From: Chlamydiia bacterium
GTDB lineage: Bacteria; Chlamydiota; Chlamydiia; Chlamydiales; SM23-39
Direction: 5' to 3'
DNA length: 33,638 bases
Assembly: GCA_016213175.1 (NCBI GenBank)
Contig: JACRBF010000009.1
Location: 1-33,638 of the forward strand
The translations under genes and the position numbers were made by a program. Shown piece after piece: positions 16,616 to 25,230 of the stretch. The stretch's first letter is position 1, and every line of letters begins with the position of its first letter. Under the pieces are notes generated by a model, which ran no database searches, was not told where the DNA came from, and saw only the letters and a list, made by a program, of their open reading frames with translations.

Positions 16616-17653
16616 ATGGCAAAAAACCAAGGCTCTGAACAACGGATCGACGTTTCCCAAAAACGGCTGATTAACTGTCACGCAGTCGACGTGAACCAAC
16701 TGATGCCACTCAAGTACAAATGGGCCTGGGAGCACTACCTCAACGGCTGCGCCAATACCTGGATGCCGAGCGAAGTGCCGATGGGCAAAGATATCGAGCT
16801 TTGGAAATCGGATAAACTCTCCGAAGACGAAAGGCGCGTCATCATGCGCACGCTCGGATTCTTCTCGACTGCAGAAAGTCTCGTCGGGAATAACATCGTC
16901 CTCGCTATTTTCCGCCACATCACAAATCCAGAAGCACGCCAGTATCTCCTCCGTCAAAGCTTTGAAGAGGCTGTGCATACACACACCTTCCTCTACATCG
17001 TCGAATCGCTCACTCTGGATCAGGGAGAGGTGTTCAATATGTACAACGAGATCAACTCGATCCATTCCAAGGATCATTTCGAGATGCAACTTACCGAAGA
17101 GATTCTCAAACCCAATTTCTCTACAGCCACAAAAGAAGGGGCCCAGAAATTTCTCGAGAACCTCATCGGCTACTACATCATCATGGAGGGCATCTTCTTT
17201 TATAGCGGCTTCGTAATGATCCTCTCCTTTTTACGCCAAAACAAGATGGTGGGCATCGGCGAACAATTTCAATACATCCTGCGCGACGAAACCGTCCACC
17301 TTAACTTCGGTATCGATTTGGTTAATGGAATTAAAGAGGAAAACCCCTCTCTTTGGACGCCAGAATTTCAGAAAAAAATCACGGCGACAATCCAGGAAGC
17401 GGTAGAATTAGAAATTTTCTATGCGCAAGACTGCCTGCCCCGCGGCATTTTGGGGCTCACTGCCCCGATGTTCCGCGATTATGTGCAACATATTGCAGAT
17501 AGACGTCTTGAAAGGATCGGGCTAAAAGCTGTCTATAAATCGAAAAATCCCTTCCCCTGGATGAGCGAAACAATCGATCTTGGGAAAGAGAAGAACTTCT
17601 TCGAGACCCGGGTGACTGAGTATCAATCTTCATCCAATCTCGTATGGTCGTAA
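16616..17653 (+). CDS. nrdB: Class Ic ribonucleotide reductase small subunit
   Basis: The 345-residue ferritin-like subunit generates the radical or oxidant needed by NrdA. The segment [10 protein letters not shown] gives metal ligands Glu118 and His121, with Phe125 at the position of the Escherichia coli radical Tyr122. The first ligand is Glu87 (AESLVGNN), where class Ia enzymes have Asp. Both changes define class Ic, known from Chlamydia, which uses a Mn(IV)/Fe(III) pair instead of a tyrosyl radical and so resists radical scavengers such as nitric oxide. The ATG at 16616 follows AAAGGGAAAG. It is cotranscribed with nrdA and probably under NrdR control. The stop at 17653 is followed by a strong hairpin. 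Confidence 0.97.
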   Translation: MAKNQGSEQRIDVSQKRLINCHAVDVNQLMPLKYKWAWEHYLNGCANTWMPSEVPMGKDIELWKSDKLSEDERRVIMRTLGFFSTAESLVGNNIVLAIFRHITNPEARQYLLRQSFEEAVHTHTFLYIVESLTLDQGEVFNMYNEINSIHSKDHFEMQLTEEILKPNFSTATKEGAQKFLENLIGYYIIMEGIFFYSGFVMILSFLRQNKMVGIGEQFQYILRDETVHLNFGIDLVNGIKEENPSLWTPEFQKKITATIQEAVELEIFYAQDCLPRGILGLTAPMFRDYVQHIADRRLERIGLKAVYKSKNPFPWMSETIDLGKEKNFFETRVTEYQSSSNLVWS

Positions 17654-17688
17654 AAACGCAAGAATCCCCCCGATGGGGGGATTCTTGC
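17652..17688 (-). terminator. Strong hairpin terminator between convergent genes
   Basis: GCAAGAATCCCCCC (17658-17671) pairs perfectly with GGGGGGATTCTTGC (17675-17688) around a GAT loop. Read on the minus strand, the stem is followed by GTTTTTACG, so it is an intrinsic terminator for the small exported protein gene. On the plus strand no T-run follows, but the stem may still protect or end the nrdAB transcript. Confidence 0.85.
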
Positions 17689-17701
17689 AAAATGGCAAAG
17701 C

Positions 17702-17914
17702 TTATTTCTTAATTTTCTTCCCTTTGTTTCCGCAGCCGCAGCCTGACTTGTCATCAGTCTGCGCATCGGCTGCCAGAGCAGCTTCTTGTTCTTCGGTATT
17801 CAATACAATCTCTTCATTTTGAGGAACTACAGGCGCGGCTGGCTCATTGGCTGAATTAGCAAAAGCGGCCACTGTAGCAAATGTTACAAAAACTGCAGAC
17901 ATAAGTTTACGCAT
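17702..17914 (-). CDS. Small exported Cys/Gly-motif protein
   Basis: The function of this 70-residue protein is not recognised. Residues 1-19 form a signal peptide (MRKLMSAVFVTFATVAAFA, cleavage near AFA-NSA). The mature part is acidic (NEEIVLNTEEQEAALAAD) and ends in a short SGCGCGNKGKKIKK tail with two Cys in a CGCG motif and a basic end. The Cys pair could bind metal or form disulfides. The ATG at 17914 was chosen because it starts the signal peptide and GGAG lies 10 nt upstream; the longer frame back to 18037 is rich in basic residues and unlikely. It has its own terminator, which supports real expression. It may be a small periplasmic protein. Confidence 0.7.
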   Translation of the reverse strand: MRKLMSAVFVTFATVAAFANSANEPAAPVVPQNEEIVLNTEEQEAALAADAQTDDKSGCGCGNKGKKIKK

Positions 17915-18138
17915 AAATTTCAATCTCCATTGTGTTTGGATCTCTTCGAGAAACCGTTTTAAAAAGACTCTCTTAAAAACCCTTATGGGTTCCATGCTAC
18001 GAAAAAAGTCTTTTTCAATGGTAGCAAAAAAGCGCACACACTAGCCACATAAAATATTTAAATTATAATAAAAATAAAAAGTAATAATTGAAATTATAAT
18101 TTTTTATAGTACAATCAAATTAAAAAGTGGAATACCTC

Positions 18139-18396
18139 ATGGACAAGACTACACCTTCCCGAACGCCTGCTGACGAAGCTTCTTCGCGTGCAGACCTAAT
18201 CTCTAAAGAGCTGGAAGTCAATAGAGAAGAGCAAATTTTACTCACAAAACGGATTCGTATGATGACCGAATCGATAAACGATATTTCCTCCGACGACCCC
18301 CAATATAGTACCCTTGCCGCTCAAATCCAAATGGATAAGATAGAGATAGATGAATTAAAAATAAGAGAGCTTAGTTTATTAAAAAATATTAATTGA
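18139..18396 (+). CDS. Small hypothetical coiled-coil protein
   Basis: The function of this 85-residue protein is not recognised. After a Ser/Thr/Pro-rich start it is predicted to be nearly all helix, with charged heptads (ISKELEVNREEQILLTKRIR and later MDKIEIDELKIRELSLLKNI). There is no signal peptide or membrane segment. The ATG at 18139 is preceded by GTGGA; an in-frame GTG at 18127 would add four residues. The upstream 100 nt are very AT-rich. Small charged coiled-coil proteins in chlamydiae include secretion chaperones and effectors, but nothing specific supports that here. Confidence 0.5.
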   Translation: MDKTTPSRTPADEASSRADLISKELEVNREEQILLTKRIRMMTESINDISSDDPQYSTLAAQIQMDKIEIDELKIRELSLLKNIN

Positions 18397-18452
18397 CAAT
18401 TACAGACAAAACAATAATAAAATAAATACAGAAGGCAATAAGGGAGGAATCT

Positions 18453-18788
18453 ATGCGTTGGCACAAACCACACAAAAAAAAAGCAATCCCAAAGCATAAA
18501 AGGGTAAAACGGAGAAAAATCGCCATCTCCTCTCATCAAACGGAAACGCAAAGGAACCTGAAAGCCCATTGGAGTGCTTATCGCAGTTTACAGAAAAAAG
18601 CCGATCTTGCTTGGGAAAAACTCTACACTGACATTCAGAAACATGCTCCTTGGAACGTACTCTCTAAAGATCGCAACAACTTGCTGCTCATTCTGGGGGA
18701 GTGCGATTACATGTCCAAAGAATGTCTACGCTGCGCTCCTGCCGCCTTGCAAAGCCGCCAAAACACTGCTATTTACCCAAGACACTAA
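18453..18788 (+). CDS. Small basic hypothetical protein
   Basis: The function of this 111-residue protein is not recognised. The first 25 residues are very basic (MRWHKPHKKKAIPKHKRVKR), suggesting nucleic acid or membrane surface contact, followed by a helical region with Trp residues. A Cys group (CDYMSKECLRC) lies near the end. The start is well supported by AGGGAGGAATCT before the ATG at 18453. The terminal His codon and TAA stop coincide with the left boundary of a family B repeat, so the natural C-terminus may have been altered. It lies 56 nt after the coiled-coil gene on the same strand and may be cotranscribed. Confidence 0.58.
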   Translation: MRWHKPHKKKAIPKHKRVKRRKIAISSHQTETQRNLKAHWSAYRSLQKKADLAWEKLYTDIQKHAPWNVLSKDRNNLLLILGECDYMSKECLRCAPAALQSRQNTAIYPRH

Positions 18789-18871
18789 GAGATTGTTAAC
18801 GGATATGGATTTCGTCGCTTTTCGGAGGATTTTTGGGGTTTTTTGAACAATTGCTTTAATTGGGGGGGATG
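18783..18871. repeat. Family B palindromic repeat, decayed left arm
   Basis: CACTAAGAGATTGTTAACGG starts the copy and GATTTCGTCGCTTTTCGGAG follows, matching the outer arm of the intact copy at 1758-1883 very closely to about 18837. Beyond that, a weaker match continues (AATTGGGGGGGATGA) to the apex. The right arm is reduced to a CCCCC run. The decayed inner part overlaps the inferred promoter of the M16 protease gene. Confidence 0.75.
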
Positions 18872-18880
18872 AGATAAAAT
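18851..18880 (+). promoter_or_regulatory. Possible promoter of the M16 protease gene
   Basis: TTGCTT (18851-18856) and TAAAAT (18875-18880) are 18 bp apart. Transcription would begin about 18887, nearly at the ATG (18891), so the mRNA could be leaderless. This agrees with the absence of a ribosome site. A GGGGG/CCCCC pairing spans the -10 region. Confidence 0.4.
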
Positions 18881-18890
18881 TCCCCCGTCT

Positions 18891-21845
18891 ATGACTCGAT
18901 CGACCCAACATCCGTTCTCCGCAGGAAAGCTCTATCGAGATTTCCGCATTACCAAATCGTTACCTCTCGCCGAATTGCAGAGCACGCTCATCGAATTAGT
19001 TCATGAGCCGACAGGCGCGCGCGTGATCCATATCGCAGCAGACGATCCAGAAAATCTCTTCTGCCTCTCCTTTCAAACGCGTCCCTGCAGTTCCAATGGC
19101 GTCGCACATATCCTGGAACACACCGTGCTCTGCGGCTCAAAACGCTATCCCGTCAAAGATCCCTTTTTTTCCATGACGCGCAGAAGTTTGAATACCTTCA
19201 TGAACGCACTCACAGGATCCGATTTTACCTGTTATCCGGCCAGCTCTCAAGTGCAGCAAGATTTCTACAACCTTCTGGAAGTATACCTCGACGCCGTCTT
19301 TCACCCAGAATTGAAGCTTCTCAGCTTTTTACAAGAAGGGCATCGTTTCGAGTTTGCTGAGCCGCAAAATCCTCAGAGCTCGCTCCAATGGCAAGGCGTC
19401 GTTTACAATGAGATGAAAGGGAACCTCTCCTCGAGCGAAAGTAGACTGTGGAGAGCTGTATTTAAATACCTTTTACCTGATCTCCCCTATGCTTACAATA
19501 CAGGAGGCGATCCCAAAGACATTCCTAATCTCGCCTATGAAGATCTGATCGAATTCCACCGCGATTTTTACCACCCTTCCCGTTGCCTGTTTTTCTTTTA
19601 CGGGAACATCCCCCTCTCCCAACATCTGGATTTCATCGCATCGAAGGCACTGACAGGAGCAGGAAAATGCGCTCCTCTCCCTCCTCTCCCCTTGCAACCC
19701 CGCTTTTCTACTCCCATTTCCGTCTCAGAAGCCTACCCCGTTTCAGCCACAGAACCTCTAGACAAGAAGACCCTATGCGCCTTTGCATGGCTAACCGCCC
19801 CTGTCACGCAACAAGGAGAAATTCTCGCCTTATCGCTCCTCGATACCCTCCTAATGAATGACGACGCCTCTCCTTTGCGCGCAGCGCTCCTTAAATCAGG
19901 ACTCTGTACACAGGCATCTTCATCTCTTGACGTTGAGATGAGCGAAGTGCCATGGCTGCTCGTCTGTAGAGGATGTGAAAAAGAGGGAGCGGAGCCACTC
20001 AAAAACCTTCTTCTTAATACGCTCCGAACTATTGCGGCTAGCCCTCCTCCCGCGGACCAGATTGAAGCAGCCCTTCATCAGCTCGAATTCCAGCGCATCG
20101 AAATCAGCGATGATGAAGGGCCTTTCGGCCTGACCCTCTTTATGCGGGCAGCCCTTATTGCTCAACATGGATGTGAACCAGAAAATAGCCTCTTAATCCA
20201 TACCCTCTTTAAGGATTTGCGAGCGAAACTTGCTGATCCCGAGTACATCCCACACCTCATACGCCACCACCTCATCGACAATCCCCATTTTCTTACCCTC
20301 ACTCTTCTGCCAGATCCTAAGCTCGAACAAGCCGAGGCTGCAGAGGAGAGAGGGAGGCTGGATCGCATTGCGCATCAAATGACGGAACAAACAAAGAAGC
20401 ATATCCTCTTGCAATCCGAAAAGCTTTCCGCCTATCAAGAAACCACGGAAAACCAATCTCTCGACTGCCTACCTAAGCTCTCCTTAAAGGATGTGCCAAT
20501 AAAAATTCGTGATTTCCCTCTACAACAATATCCTGAAGGAAGGCTTACGACATTCCATCATTCTTGTTTTACCAATAATGTACTCTACGCCGATCTGCTC
20601 TTTGATCTCCCCTACATTCCTGCCGCAGACCTTCCTCTTGCCTCCCTCTTTGTTCGCCTTCTCCCTGAGATGGGCTGTGGAGGCAAAAGCTACACAGAAA
20701 CGCTGCGCAAAGTGCAAGCCTATACGGGAGGCATTGGCGCTACCTTATCTCTCCATGTTTCGGAAGAAGATCCCAATCAATGCCGCCCCTCCCTGTCTCT
20801 TAAAGGGAAGGCGCTTGCCCGCAATAGCAAAGAACTTCTGCAACTCTTTTCCGATCTCTTTTCCACCCCCGATTTTACGGACAAAGAACGCATTCAAGAG
20901 CTTCTCTCTAAACACGCAACTGTCTTGCAAAGCCAGTTGACCCGAACCGCCCTCAATTATGCCATACAAACCTCTCTTAGCGGTTTTTCCTCTGCCTCCT
21001 ACGTCTTTAACTTATGGAACGGTCTTCCCTATTATCAGGCCGTGCGAAAATGGGTTGAAGATATCGATCTCCTCACGGAAGGGCTACAGCGTATCCAGAA
21101 AACAATCCTCGGCGTCGGTGCTCCCCACTTAGTTCTCTCTTGTGATCATCCCTTATTTGAAACTCTGCACAGAGAACGGTTTTTCGGCCTGGCAGAAAGC
21201 CTCCCCGATAAACCGCTCACGCCCTGGCGCGGGAACTACACATTACCGAAAAATTCCTCTCAAGCGCGCTGCATCCCTTCCCCCGTAGCCTTTACTGCTT
21301 GGGGAACCCGCACCATCGCCTACCGAGACAGCGCCTCGCCGCTCCTCCTACTCTCTACAGAGCTGATGCAAAATACGATCCTCCACAAAGAGATTAGAGA
21401 AAAAGGCGGCGCCTACGGAGCGGAGGCATCGTATACTCCTTCCACTGGCAATTACTACCTCTACTCATATCGCGATCCTCAACTCTCAAAGACATTAGCT
21501 ACCTTCCGTACCGCTATCGAAAAAATTGCGGCAGGTAAGTTCAATGAGCGAGAGCTCGAAGAGGCCAAACTGTGCGTCTTGCAATCCTTAGACGCCCCAA
21601 TCACCCCGGGAGGCAGAGCCATAGTCGCCTATTCATGGCAAAGAGCCGGCAGAACCCGGGAAATGCGGGAGACCTTCCGTAACACAATCCTCTCCGCCCG
21701 ATCCGATGAGGTCGCAAACGCCCTCCGCGCATTTGTATTACCCCAAGAAAAAATCCTTGTCTCCTTCCTTGGGGAGGACCTTCTTGAAAAAGAAAAGGAT
21801 AAAATCCAGCCGCCCCTCTCTATTTTATCTCTTGAATCCCCCTGA
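18891..21845 (+). CDS. M16C (PreP-like, insulinase family) zinc metalloprotease
   Basis: The 984-residue protein has the inverted zinc motif HILEH (His73, Glu76, His77) in GVAHILEHTVLCGS and the distal Glu174 in VVYNEMKGNLSS. These are all hallmarks of the one-chain, two-lobed M16C peptidases such as presequence protease. Late in the sequence, REKGGAYGAEASYTP supplies the substrate-binding Gly/Tyr region. Such enzymes degrade unfolded peptides of up to about 70 residues inside a closed chamber. No signal peptide is seen, so it probably acts in the cytoplasm. The ATG at 18891 has no ribosome site and may be read from a near-leaderless transcript. An orthologue precedes htrA in Chlamydia, as here. 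Confidence 0.93.
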   Translation: MTRSTQHPFSAGKLYRDFRITKSLPLAELQSTLIELVHEPTGARVIHIAADDPENLFCLSFQTRPCSSNGVAHILEHTVLCGSKRYPVKDPFFSMTRRSLNTFMNALTGSDFTCYPASSQVQQDFYNLLEVYLDAVFHPELKLLSFLQEGHRFEFAEPQNPQSSLQWQGVVYNEMKGNLSSSESRLWRAVFKYLLPDLPYAYNTGGDPKDIPNLAYEDLIEFHRDFYHPSRCLFFFYGNIPLSQHLDFIASKALTGAGKCAPLPPLPLQPRFSTPISVSEAYPVSATEPLDKKTLCAFAWLTAPVTQQGEILALSLLDTLLMNDDASPLRAALLKSGLCTQASSSLDVEMSEVPWLLVCRGCEKEGAEPLKNLLLNTLRTIAASPPPADQIEAALHQLEFQRIEISDDEGPFGLTLFMRAALIAQHGCEPENSLLIHTLFKDLRAKLADPEYIPHLIRHHLIDNPHFLTLTLLPDPKLEQAEAAEERGRLDRIAHQMTEQTKKHILLQSEKLSAYQETTENQSLDCLPKLSLKDVPIKIRDFPLQQYPEGRLTTFHHSCFTNNVLYADLLFDLPYIPAADLPLASLFVRLLPEMGCGGKSYTETLRKVQAYTGGIGATLSLHVSEEDPNQCRPSLSLKGKALARNSKELLQLFSDLFSTPDFTDKERIQELLSKHATVLQSQLTRTALNYAIQTSLSGFSSASYVFNLWNGLPYYQAVRKWVEDIDLLTEGLQRIQKTILGVGAPHLVLSCDHPLFETLHRERFFGLAESLPDKPLTPWRGNYTLPKNSSQARCIPSPVAFTAWGTRTIAYRDSASPLLLLSTELMQNTILHKEIREKGGAYGAEASYTPSTGNYYLYSYRDPQLSKTLATFRTAIEKIAAGKFNERELEEAKLCVLQSLDAPITPGGRAIVAYSWQRAGRTREMRETFRNTILSARSDEVANALRAFVLPQEKILVSFLGEDLLEKEKDKIQPPLSILSLESP

Positions 21846-21860
21846 AATATCCGCTATACT
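21832..21860 (+). promoter_or_regulatory. htrA promoter
   Basis: TTGAAT (21832-21837) and TATACT (21855-21860) are separated by the ideal 17 bp. The -35 lies in the last codons of the protease gene, so htrA can be expressed separately from it. Transcription should start near 21867, about 22 nt before the ATG. Confidence 0.72.
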
Positions 21861-21888
21861 ACCCCCTTTCAACAGTGAGGACTTCCCT

Positions 21889-23319
21889 ATGAAAAAGCAG
21901 TGGATGATTGCATCCTTGATCACATGCCTTTGCCTCTCTTCCAATTTTGCAGACAGCATCAAAAATCAGGCCGTGCAAGGGGCCAATCTCCTCGAACAAA
22001 CCTCGCAAGCATTTACCCGCATTGCCGAGCAGGCAATGCCAGCTACGGTGTTCATCAAAGCAGAAGTCACGCAATCCCAACCAGAATATATGAACCCCTT
22101 CGACATGTTTGGAGACGATTTCCTCCACAGGTTCTTTAATCAACCGCAAAATCCCCAGATGCAACAGCAGCCACAACTCGCTGGCGGTTCAGGTTTTTTG
22201 ATCTCCTCAGATGGATTCATCGTCACTAATAACCACGTCATCAAAGATGCAAAAAACATCACAGTCACGCTGAACGATGGACGCGAATATCCTGCAATCG
22301 TAAAAGGATCTGATGCGCGCACCGACCTAGCCCTTCTCAAGATAGACGAGAAAAATCTTCCCTATTTGACCTTCGGCGATTCCGACAACCTGAAAATTGG
22401 GGAGTGGGTCGTTGCCATCGGAAATCCTTTCGGTATTGGCGCTACCCTTACTGTAGGCGTTGTCAGTGCAAAGGGAAGGCAGGATCTAGGCATTGCCTCC
22501 TACGAAGATTTTATCCAGACCGATGCGGCCATCAATCCTGGCAACTCAGGCGGCCCTCTTCTCAATCTCCAAGGCCAAATCATTGGCGTGAATACAGCGA
22601 TCTTTACCCGTAGCGGCGGTTATATGGGCATCGGCCTTGCCATCCCCAGCTACATGGCCAATAACGTAATCGATCAGATTCTCAATACAGGCACAGTCAC
22701 TAGAGCCTATCTCGGCGTGATTCTGCAACCCGTCGACAAGGAATTGGCCGATGCCTTAAGTCTCGACACCCAAGAAGGAGTTCTCATTTCCGATGTCGTG
22801 AAAGGCTCTCCTGCTTCCAAAGCGGGACTGCAACCAGGCGACATTCTCTTGCAATACAATGGCAAGCCCGTGAAAACTGTTGCAAAACTGCGCAATGAAA
22901 TTGCGATGATGAGTCCAGGCAAAGACGTGCCACTGCAACTCCTCCGCAACCATAAAAAGCTGACACTGACCATCACTCTAGGCTCCCTTGAAGGCGAAGC
23001 AATCTCCGGAGAGCTGATCCAAAAGATTGGTATCGACGTCGAAAATCTAACCCCAGAAACAGCAGCCCGCCTCGGCTACAACTCTCTCATTGACGGCGTG
23101 GTCATCTCCCAGATTAAAACAGGCTCGCCCGCCGCAGCAGCAGGCCTACGCCCCGGCTACCTCATTACCGGCGTCGCCATCGATTGGAACAATCAAAAGC
23201 CTGTGAAAAATACTGCCGACTTCGAAGAGGCCCTGAAAGAATTAGGGGATAAGAAACATATCATCTTGATTGTCAGACACAAGAATTTCCAGAGATATTA
23301 CACAATTAAAGTGGGATAA
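21889..23319 (+). CDS. htrA: HtrA/DegP-family serine protease-chaperone (protease Do)
   Basis: The 476-residue protein starts with a signal peptide (MKKQWMIASLITCLCLSSNF, cleavage near FA-DS). The trypsin-like domain carries His116 (IVTNNHVIKD), Asp146 (ARTDLALLKI) and Ser220 (NPGNSGGPLL). Two PDZ domains follow, at about 265-355 and 375-470. HtrA oligomers degrade or refold misfolded envelope proteins in the periplasm; in Chlamydia the protein is required for replication under stress. The length is close to chlamydial HtrA (about 497). The ATG at 21889 has GAGG upstream and its own promoter. It lies 43 nt after the M16 gene, the same pairing as in Chlamydia. Both enzymes deal with misfolded or surplus peptides. 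Confidence 0.97.
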   Translation: MKKQWMIASLITCLCLSSNFADSIKNQAVQGANLLEQTSQAFTRIAEQAMPATVFIKAEVTQSQPEYMNPFDMFGDDFLHRFFNQPQNPQMQQQPQLAGGSGFLISSDGFIVTNNHVIKDAKNITVTLNDGREYPAIVKGSDARTDLALLKIDEKNLPYLTFGDSDNLKIGEWVVAIGNPFGIGATLTVGVVSAKGRQDLGIASYEDFIQTDAAINPGNSGGPLLNLQGQIIGVNTAIFTRSGGYMGIGLAIPSYMANNVIDQILNTGTVTRAYLGVILQPVDKELADALSLDTQEGVLISDVVKGSPASKAGLQPGDILLQYNGKPVKTVAKLRNEIAMMSPGKDVPLQLLRNHKKLTLTITLGSLEGEAISGELIQKIGIDVENLTPETAARLGYNSLIDGVVISQIKTGSPAAAAGLRPGYLITGVAIDWNNQKPVKNTADFEEALKELGDKKHIILIVRHKNFQRYYTIKVG

Positions 23320-23391
23320 GCAGCATAATAATTATTTTGAAAATATAACTTAATCATGTTATTATTAACTAGCAATACCAAAGGTTGTTTT

Positions 23392-23559
23392 ATGATTCCA
23401 GTTGAAGGTCCCTTGTATAATCCGAGAGAGCGCCTGCGACGCATGGGAGTACCGCAAGACCACCATAACCGCCATATCTACCGAGTTCGGCAAGGACTTT
23501 GCCATCGACTCCGACAGGTGATAGATACTGTGTACGATTTTGTTTTAAGATTATTGTAA
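23392..23559 (+). CDS. Possible small basic protein
   Basis: This is a 55-residue frame whose function is not recognised. It is rich in Arg and His (NPRERLRRMGVPQDHHNRH) with an amphipathic helical end (RLRQVIDTVYDFVLRLL). AAAGG lies 8 nt before the ATG at 23392, and an AT-rich region lies ahead. It fills the gap between htrA and the convergent lipoprotein gene. No family resemblance was noticed, so it may be a true small gene or a chance frame. Confidence 0.4.
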   Translation: MIPVEGPLYNPRERLRRMGVPQDHHNRHIYRVRQGLCHRLRQVIDTVYDFVLRLL

Positions 23560-23582
23560 CTCGAGTTTCATAGATCTCAAAT

Positions 23583-24020
23583 TCAGTGGTTGCCGACGCA
23601 GTCCATGAGCTGCAAGATCCGGTCGAGAACGATTTGCGCTTCGAATGAAGAGGTTCCTTGCTGCATCATCCGATAAAGAGTTTCTCTCTCTTCTCGAAAG
23701 AGGTCAGCTTTATTCTGGGATGACCTCTTTGAAGAATTGTTACGTAAAGATTCTTCATAGGCGTCGATTTGTCCGCGAATGAGCGCAATTTGCGCCGCGT
23801 GCATTTCATTGCTAAGTTGCTCAACTTGAACAGCAAGATTTTTCTGCTCTTTTTTTGCCATCGAGAGTTTTTTACTCAGCAAGGCAATTTTCTGCTTCTG
23901 TTTTGTGACTGGCAGATCTTGGGTTGTTATAGAAGGAGGTCCGCAAGAGACAAGACAAATACCACACAGAATCCCGATTATATACCCGTTCAACCTCAAA
24001 GGCACCCAAGAAAATCGCAT
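23583..24020 (-). CDS. Coiled-coil lipoprotein with repeat-derived N-terminus
   Basis: The 145-residue product has a type II signal peptide: a basic and aromatic N-region (MRFSWVPLRLNGY), a hydrophobic core (IIGILCGICLVS) and a lipobox Cys26 (LVSC). The mature part is a long coiled coil (about 40-95, KQKIALLSKKLSMAKKEQKN and onward), then a linker with SSKRSSQNK and a helical end. It is probably anchored to a membrane facing the periplasm. The function is not recognised. The start codon, its GAGAG ribosome site and about 13 codons come from a family A half-repeat. An in-frame TTG at 23993 would give a shorter but still workable signal peptide. It is downstream of the M50 gene, 67 nt away. Confidence 0.7.
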   Translation of the reverse strand: MRFSWVPLRLNGYIIGILCGICLVSCGPPSITTQDLPVTKQKQKIALLSKKLSMAKKEQKNLAVQVEQLSNEMHAAQIALIRGQIDAYEESLRNNSSKRSSQNKADLFREERETLYRMMQQGTSSFEAQIVLDRILQLMDCVGNH

Positions 24021-24055
24021 TGAAATCTCTCTCAAATGGAATAAAAAATCGGTTT
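23983..24055. repeat. Family A repeat, single arm (copy 3)
   Basis: TACCCGTTCAACCTCAAAGG starts the arm, and the sequence follows the family to about 24055, where it departs with GGTTTTTGACAACG. Only one arm is present, so the palindrome is lost. Along the minus strand it reads ATGCGATTTTCTTGGG, the same variant as copy 4 (ATG rather than ATT). TATA precedes it, as beside other copies. Confidence 0.85.
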
Positions 24056-24087
24056 TTGACAACGTCTTCGACTTTGTACATAGTGCA

Positions 24088-25230
24088 TCATGGGAGCGGA
24101 TCGATAAATTTACGAAACTCCGAGTCATTCTTCACAGCAGCAAAAGTCTCTTCCCGTAGAAGATTTTCTAAATCGACATGTCCCTGCTGCAAAGCCGTCT
24201 GCAACCAGCCTCCAGAAGGCTCTGGCTGCCTAAGGTAGGCAAAAGCACGGGCATTGCGCACGGCAGTCTCTACAGTAGGGGAGGCTTGATAGCTATCGCT
24301 CGCAATTTCAGCCACAAGCAGATAATTTTTCTGATTCGATGCGAGCTTGTGCAAAAGACAAAGAAAGTCCCCAGACAGGTGTCCCTTGATAGGGAGTAGG
24401 AGATCATAGGCCTCTTTATGCTTTCCTTCCTGCTCATCCAAAAACGCCAAATATTGGCTCGCGGCGACAAAGAGCAGTCCCTCAGAGACTCTGTGACGCA
24501 CCTCCTCAAAATCCCTTTTTGCCTCTGCCTTTCTTCCCTCTCTTAAGGCAGTTTCTCCCGCAATCATCAGCTCCCTATTCGCCTCGTCGCGATCACTGCG
24601 GCTGGCATATCTGCTCTTACGCCAAGAGTCAAAACTTTGAAAAGCGAAGAGAAAAAAAATAGCTCCGACCAAAAAGGCAGACTGAATCAGAAAATAGAAT
24701 GCGATCAGCGCAGCCACAATCGCACCAATGAGAAGAGAGGCTTTAAACCCCTTTAAGCCAAAGCTGGCTTCTAAGACAATACGCAAAAGCTGCCCTCCAT
24801 CGAGAGGAATCACGGGCAAGAGATTGACGATCGTCCAAAAAAGGTTAGCCATTTGGGTGGCCTTCAAGATCCCCTGAACGGTTGGCCAAGCAGATAGGTT
24901 ACACTGTAAAAGCAAGCTCGCAAAAAGAAAGAGGAAAAAACCGAACAGAGGCCCATTGAACGTGATAAGAAATTGCTGCCAGAAGCGAAGATTTTTCCCC
25001 TCGTAGGAGGTCACGCCGCCGAGTGCTACGAGTTGGATCTGGGGCTTTTGCCCGAAGAAAAGAGCAGTGAGCGCATGGCCGAATTCATGGATCAACACAG
25101 AAAAAAAAATAATTCCCACCCAAACGACTATGCCCATAAAGGAGGCTGTATAGATCCATCCGATGAAGGCAGCAAAGAGCCAGAAAAAGGGGTGAATCGT
25201 AATCGGAATACGTCCTGGAATCGTAAGCAT
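24088..25230 (-). CDS. M50 site-2-protease-like membrane metallopeptidase
   Basis: The 380-residue protein has an intramembrane protease half and a soluble C-terminal half. The zinc motif HEFGH gives His48, Glu49 and His52 inside a hydrophobic helix, and the distal metal ligand Asp144 lies in NLLPVIPLDGGQ. A conserved early His13 (TIHPFF) is also typical. Residues about 205-380 are helical and look like tetratricopeptide-type repeats, probably for substrate recognition. Such enzymes cleave membrane-spanning regulators or signal peptides. The ATG abuts the sucD stop (TAAATG), so it is translated from the sucCD transcript. An unrelated role is therefore likely to be coexpressed with the TCA enzyme. 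Confidence 0.85.
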   Translation of the reverse strand: MLTIPGRIPITIHPFFWLFAAFIGWIYTASFMGIVVWVGIIFFSVLIHEFGHALTALFFGQKPQIQLVALGGVTSYEGKNLRFWQQFLITFNGPLFGFFLFLFASLLLQCNLSAWPTVQGILKATQMANLFWTIVNLLPVIPLDGGQLLRIVLEASFGLKGFKASLLIGAIVAALIAFYFLIQSAFLVGAIFFLFAFQSFDSWRKSRYASRSDRDEANRELMIAGETALREGRKAEAKRDFEEVRHRVSEGLLFVAASQYLAFLDEQEGKHKEAYDLLLPIKGHLSGDFLCLLHKLASNQKNYLLVAEIASDSYQASPTVETAVRNARAFAYLRQPEPSGGWLQTALQQGHVDLENLLREETFAAVKNDSEFRKFIDPLP

